From the NCBI GenBank assembly GCA_025716855.1, contig JAIXMQ010000012.1, positions 620,001-684,000 of the forward strand: a stretch of 64,000 bases of DNA, given 5' to 3'. This DNA is from Pilaira anomala (taxonomy: Eukaryota; Mucoromycota; Mucoromycetes; Mucorales; Mucoraceae). The translations under genes were made by a program, and so were the position numbers. The notes beneath the pieces were generated by a model. It ran no database searches, was not told the origin of the DNA, and saw only the letters and a list, made by a program, of their open reading frames with translations. This document shows positions 59,530 to 64,000 of this stretch, piece after piece (the first letter of the stretch is position 1; every line of letters begins with the position of its first letter).

Positions 59530-60002
59530 CACAACGGAAAGCTATGTATTGTCAATTTCTTTCCTCCTGTACTAGAAAAATAAGGGTTGATTCCGATACC
59601 TGTATTCTTTCGCATAAAATATATTGCATTAGAAAGAGAAAGAACTTTTTAGAGATAATGGACTTTTAAAAAAAAGAGTTCTAGCAGCGTATTAAAAACT
59701 ATTTTACTACCTTACACGGTCAGGGCATGAATCCTGGGATCTTTTTTTTCGTGACCTTTTCAACAAAAAAAAAAAAATTATTTCAAGCAACTACTCCGAT
59801 TCCCCCAACTCTTTTTTTGTGATTGTGATTGTGATTGTGTGATTGTATGTGTGTGTGGGTGTGTGTGGGTGTGGGTGTCTACTCCAAAATATAAACGCGT
59901 CTCTGATTTCTTTTTTTCTCTTCTTCTTTCTCACTTTTTTTTTTTCTTCTTCTTCTTCTTCTTTTACTCCCAACTCTCTTCCCTGCTTTAACAATCGAAT
60001 CA
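58628..60002. promoter_or_regulatory. Shared divergent promoter region of the biotin genes
   Basis: A 1.37-kb region between the divergent BIO3-BIO1 and BIO2 starts. It holds an (CT)n tract of about 36 bp at 59490-59526, poly-T/A runs, a TG/GTGTGGG-rich segment at 59818-59878 and a TTC-rich leader (59925-59965) just before the BIO2 start. No gene is recognised inside. Joint regulation of the two genes is inference from their head-to-head arrangement. Confidence 0.5.
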
Positions 60003-61392
60003 ATGTCTGCTTTCCGTTTGTTATCAAGACCTCTTCAAAACAGTCGTCGACACTTTACTACTTCTTTACCTAGTCGTCTTGCTGCAGTGACAGAAAAGAC
60101 ATCAACCGAAGCTTTATCTGCAGCTGCTATCCATGCTAACTCTCCTATGAGAAATGATTGGACTAGAGAAGAAATTCAATCTATTTTCGATTCCCCCTTA
60201 ATGGATTTATTGTATTATGGTGTAAGTGATAAGAAGCTTTGTTTGAAAAACATGTGAATTTCTAATTCCGGATTTGTTATTTTTTTTTTTTTTTATAGGC
60301 CAAGGTCCACCGTGAGAATTTTAATGCTAGAGAGGTACAACAATGTACTTTATTATCCATCAAGACTGGTGGTTGTACTGAAGATTGTAAATATTGTCCT
60401 CAATCATCTCGTTATAAGACTTCTGTCAAGGCTCGAAAGATTCTTGATTCTGTGGAAATCCTTTTTGCTGCTCAAAGAGCAAAGGATGCTGGTAGTACAA
60501 GGTAAGAGAGAGAAAAAATAGCATTTTAGATGATGGTTTTTAAAAAAAATAAATTGTCTAGATTTTGTATGGGTGCTGCTTGGAGAGATTTAGCGGGCCG
60601 TAAATCTAACTTTAACAAGATTTTAGATCATATCAAAATTATTCGGTAAGTTGGGGGGGGGGGGGGGAGAAATGATTTTAAATAAATAATAGTAAATATT
60701 AACTTCTAACTTTTTATAGTTCAATGGGTATGGAAGTGTGTTGTACTTTAGGTATGTTGGATGAAGCACAAGCAAAGGCATTAAAGAATGCTGGTTTAAC
60801 TGCTTATAACCATAACTTGGATACTTCTCGTGAATTTTACCCAAAGATTATTACTACTCGTACTTACGATGAACGTTTAACTACGATCGATAATGCACAA
60901 AATGCAGGTATCTCCGTTTGTTCCGGTGGTATTATTGGTTTAGGAGAAAAGGAAGAAGACAGAGTTGGTTTATTACACACATTATCTACCTTAAAGATGC
61001 ACCCTGAGAGTGTACCTGTCAATGCTTTATTAGCTGTAGAAGGTACTCCATTAGAGAAACAAGAGCCTGTTTCCGTTTTTGAAATGATTCGTATGATTGC
61101 TACTGCTCGTATCATTATGCCTAAATCGATGGTTCGTCTTTCTGCTGGTCGTGTTCGTTTCCCTGTATCTGAACAAGCCATGTGTTTCATGGCTGGTGCT
61201 AACTCTATCTTTACTGGTGATAAGTTATTAACTACCCCTAATAACGAAATCTCAGATGATAAAAAGATGTTTGATATCCTTGGTCTTGTTCCCAAGCCAC
61301 CAAACTTTGCTCAAGGTTCTGATAAGAAGCATGTTCCTGTTTATCAAATGCCAAAGTGTTTCAACCCTAGAAAGGAGGAATCTACTGCTTAA
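60003..61392 (+). CDS. BIO2: Biotin synthase (radical SAM), mitochondrial
   Basis: Inserts sulfur into dethiobiotin, the last step of biotin synthesis, using a 4Fe-4S cluster with SAM and a sacrificial 2Fe-2S cluster. Four exons, 60003-60221, 60299-60501, 60562-60645 and 60720-61392, give 392 residues. The N-terminus [19 protein letters not shown] is a typical mitochondrial presequence, rich in Arg/Ser with no acidic residue. The radical SAM motif [16 protein letters not shown] holds CxxxCxxC. Other motifs are [61 protein letters not shown] and the C-terminal [24 protein letters not shown]. All 2Fe-2S ligands (three Cys and the Arg of SAGR) appear present. The catalytic fold and length match BioB/Bio2. 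Confidence 0.97.
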
Positions 61393-63239
61393 AGTTTAAA
61401 TTAAATTCCCTCCCTGTTTTACCTCTTTGTTTTTTACTCTCTCTCTCTCTCTCTCTTTTTTTCTTTTTTATTAAATAAATATAAGATTACCACACTCGAT
61501 GTTTGGTAACAGAAAAAAAAAAAAAAAAAAAAACCTCTCTTTTGTGTACATTCATCTTATCGAACCGTTACACGGTATTTTTTTTTTTATTGTAACTAAA
61601 ACAAGTTATAACACGTACATATTTAAAACAATTTATTTTTTTTTTTAAAAAAAAAAAAGTGTTTCATTTAAGGTTCTTTTGTAAGGTGTTGAATAGATTC
61701 TGATCATCTCTGATTTTTAGTTAACCCATTTTTTAATACGGTTATCAGCTGTCAATATCTCATCAAAATAACACTAAAAACCTTAATTTATGGCACCTGG
61801 ACGGATCCCCTAGCCAAAAAACTATTCAGAAAGAAGATGGATTATACAAAATAGACGACGCTTACATTATATAAATTATTTATAAGGTCATCGTGAGTTT
61901 TACAATAAAAACTTCGCAAGTGTGTCGTCTCAATCTTAATACAGTTTATATTGCTTTAGTAATGTGTAATAGTTTTCTTTGTACCTCCGATTATGACTTG
62001 ACCCTTTGTATGGTTACATAATAATCTAAAAGAGATAATCATCTCTTTGTCAAAACTTAATTAAAAATATATATACATATATTATTGTCAGAACTTACTG
62101 ACTGTAGATGTAGTGTTTTGTTTAAAAAATAACAATTCTTCTTTTTCTTGTGTAATGGGAATATGGACCTTTTTTTTTTTTTTTTTCTCCTTGAGTTACT
62201 GTCTTTTATAGAATATCAATTACCAATGACTGTATATACCGCTTTGCCCGTGTCATAAATGCTTCTATTGTCATCTCGCAGAGACAATTTTCCCAATAGA
62301 ATAGACCAATTTGCATGAAAGATTTCGTAATATGATATATATTTATTGAGAAGAATGAATCGAGAGTCTTTCAAAAATAAAGAAAGATAACAAAGATAAA
62401 AAGAAAATTTGGAAGGGAGGATGTTGGGTAAAGGCTATCTACTATATTCTTTTATAACATTATGCGAGAAAAATACGGAAGGTTGGTCTGCTGCCTTACC
62501 ATTACTACTTGCTGCACTTCATCTTCATTAATAATAATTATAGCTAGGGGGTATCGATTACAGGAGGAGCAATGTTTTTTTGACACCTATATCTTTACCT
62601 TATCACAAAGTGGATTACAATTTCTGATAAGAGCAATATATATAATTCTCTTAATTCCTCGTAATTCTGTACAGCATTTACAATGGTATAGACTGTTCTC
62701 TGGCCCCAGAGTTCTCATGATAAAGTTTTCACCCATGATTTTAACGAATGAAGATCCTGCTCCGATCTGCCAACAACATCCACTCACGGCCAAGTTAAAT
62801 CTACTACCCCTTTTACCACGCCAGGCAGAATTTGAACACGTGAAAATGCCTTTTCATACGTACAGAAATAGCTTTTCGATCCAATTCCTCTTGATCAGAC
62901 ATATCAAAAAAGTCATTACAGGTACAGCCAAAAAGTCGACCTTTCGGATAATATCTTAGGATTTTGTTAGCTTTTTACCATGTCTGATATTATGATTTTT
63001 ATGTTGCTATGTAGATTTTATCAATACGTATGTATAGCGTAAATGTAAGGGCTTTACTATCGTAATACAATGATAGTTTCGTTTTATTTACAAAAAGAAA
63101 TGGGGGAATCGGAGGGTTGATGGAGTTTCCTGTAGGTGATGCCTAATGGATCTTCTTTTATAACACATTTGCTTTATAAATTTAGATGCTATATTTATAA
63201 TATTTCTATATACACATAGTAGGGAATAATAGAAAAGTA
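61393..63239. other. Intergenic with decayed sequence and foldback copy 5
   Basis: A CT run lies just after BIO2 (about 61438-61456), followed by A/T runs. The plus-strand frame 62462-62959 is unassigned. On the minus strand of the same segment (about 62930-62750) a protein-like stretch reads NDFFDMSDQEELDRKAISV and then RMKRHFHV. It breaks by frameshift and continues with LPGVVKGVVDLTWP before a stop, so it looks like an eroded gene I cannot name. Copy 5 of the foldback family is at 63035-63155. Confidence 0.4.
63035..63155. repeat. Foldback element, copy 5 (terminal fragment)
   Basis: TGTATAGCGTAAATG, TTTACTATCGTAATACAATG and ATAGTTTCG, then ATGGGGGAATCGG, TGGAGTTTCCTGTAGGTGAT and GCCTAATGGAT, run in the same order as the right end of copy 2 (about 28550-28685). 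Only this outer right end is present. Confidence 0.6.
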
Positions 63240-64000
63240 ACTATAAGAAGTTCACGCCCCCACCTGCAAATCTTGTTCCAGCACAAATGTTTACGTCCAA
63301 TGTATAGCCAACCTGCTGGTTCATCTCCATTGGATCTCTCATACAGAGTAGGTAATAATAAAAAGAGAAATTTTGTTTGTATGAAAGTATTGTTTTAATT
63401 TAAATATTTAAATAGCCACATCAATTAAAACATCAAGTATCACAACAGCAGCAACAATATCAAGTATCGCAACCACAACAACAGCAACAAATTGTTACTC
63501 GTCCTAATGAGAGACGTGTGCCATTGAACGGTTCCAATTTTTTTGTTTGTATTGGGCTAAAGACATTCGGTGTCTTGGTTTATGAAATGTTGTTGTTGGG
63601 TCAATCACCTTTCCGTGGTGTTGTGAAGACGAAGAAGATAGCTATTTTACTACAAGCTCTAAACCAGGTCGTGTTTCTAAAAACATGAAGTCGATAGTAA
63701 TAAATTAGCAGATAATATGTCTCAAGTATATCTTTGAGCCGCAGCAACAGAAGCCATTACCACAACCACACTAATAACATATCCAAATACCTACTTTTCA
63801 CCCTATATCAACCTTCGCTATCTAGCCCTGCTGGTAACATCGAATTCAAACACCCTCCTACTTTACCTACCACGCATATAGTCATATCAACCTCAACAAT
63901 ATATCCTGTGTCCAAAGGAATGATCCTCGGTTACCAACCACAACCACAACAGCAACTGTAGTTTGATCCTCGTTATCAACAGCAGATGCTGTATCTTTAA
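63240..64000 (+). pseudogene. Protein kinase C relic with internal deletion
   Basis: From about 63420 one plus-strand frame reads a Gln-rich linker (QVSQPQQQQQIVTRPNERR). It continues with VPLNGSNFFVCIGLK, which resembles the opening of a PKC-type kinase domain. It then runs directly into TFGVLVYEMLLLGQSPFRG, the helix-F/G segment that normally lies more than 150 residues later. The ATP-binding loop, VAIK lysine, HRD and DFG parts are missing, so the domain was fused by an internal deletion. After FRG the acidic stretch is frameshifted. Upstream, 63245-63350 holds a coding-like piece with stops and a GTAATA/AAATAG intron-like gap (63351-63417). Downstream, 63740-64000 has more CAA-rich sequence with stops. 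The true left and right limits are unclear, and the right one may lie beyond the window. Confidence 0.65.

Noticed and set aside
62462..62959. 165-codon plus-strand frame
   Set aside because: Contains no recognisable domain. The opposite strand is at least as protein-like, so this frame is probably a shadow of decayed sequence.
1..64000. CRISPR array, rRNA operon or prokaryotic operon signals
   Set aside because: None present. Spliced genes and fungal families throughout show that this is eukaryotic nuclear DNA.

Overview
This is a nuclear contig from a fungus, most likely an early-diverging one (Mucoromycota, Mucorales-like). The evidence is short introns of about 50-90 nt with GTAAG-type donors in most genes, very AT-rich intergenic DNA full of long poly-A/poly-T and CT/GA runs, and the gene content: a Zn2Cys6 regulator, a GH16 cell-wall enzyme, a formin, a fused BIO3-BIO1 biotin gene, and a CYRI/FAM49 Rac1 interactor, which I associate with early-diverging fungi and animals rather than with Dikarya. 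The species cannot be named from the sequence alone. Exon joins were read by eye from frame and splice consensus, not from transcripts.

Left third (1-17.3 kb): the tail of a PH-domain protein, a PIG-X/PBN1-like GPI-anchor synthesis subunit, a small foldback element, prohibitin-1, a 47-residue CxxC protein hidden by an intron, a GH16 glucanase, a five-exon MFS transporter, a thaumatin-like secreted protein, a Zn2Cys6 transcription factor, a leucine-rich-repeat protein, a GNAT-like membrane protein, the mRNA 3'-processing factor CstF-50 and a sphingolipid delta-4 desaturase.

Middle third (17.9-41.5 kb): all large genes but one are on the minus strand. They are a diaphanous-type formin, peroxisomal Lon protease (C-terminal SHL), a DIP2/CPS1-type double adenylation-domain protein and the RFC1 clamp-loader subunit. 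Nucleoside diphosphate kinase lies on the plus strand. Between Lon and DIP2 there is a palindrome of about 1 kb, the best copy of a repeat family seen five times in the window.

Right third (41.5-64 kb): a gene-poor accessory stretch carries two inverted copies of a small secreted cysteine-containing protein gene inside a segmental duplication, and further degraded copies of the flanks. CYRI follows, then 4.7 kb of low-complexity DNA, a four-cysteine-start membrane protein, and a divergent biotin pair (BIO3-BIO1 fusion and BIO2). The right edge holds a protein kinase C relic with an internal deletion.

Functional links that can be defended are few. BIO3-BIO1 and BIO2 supply the last three steps of biotin synthesis from a shared 1.4-kb intergenic region. 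The formin and CYRI both belong to Rho/Rac control of actin but are 25 kb apart. The rest looks like ordinary, unclustered fungal gene order.
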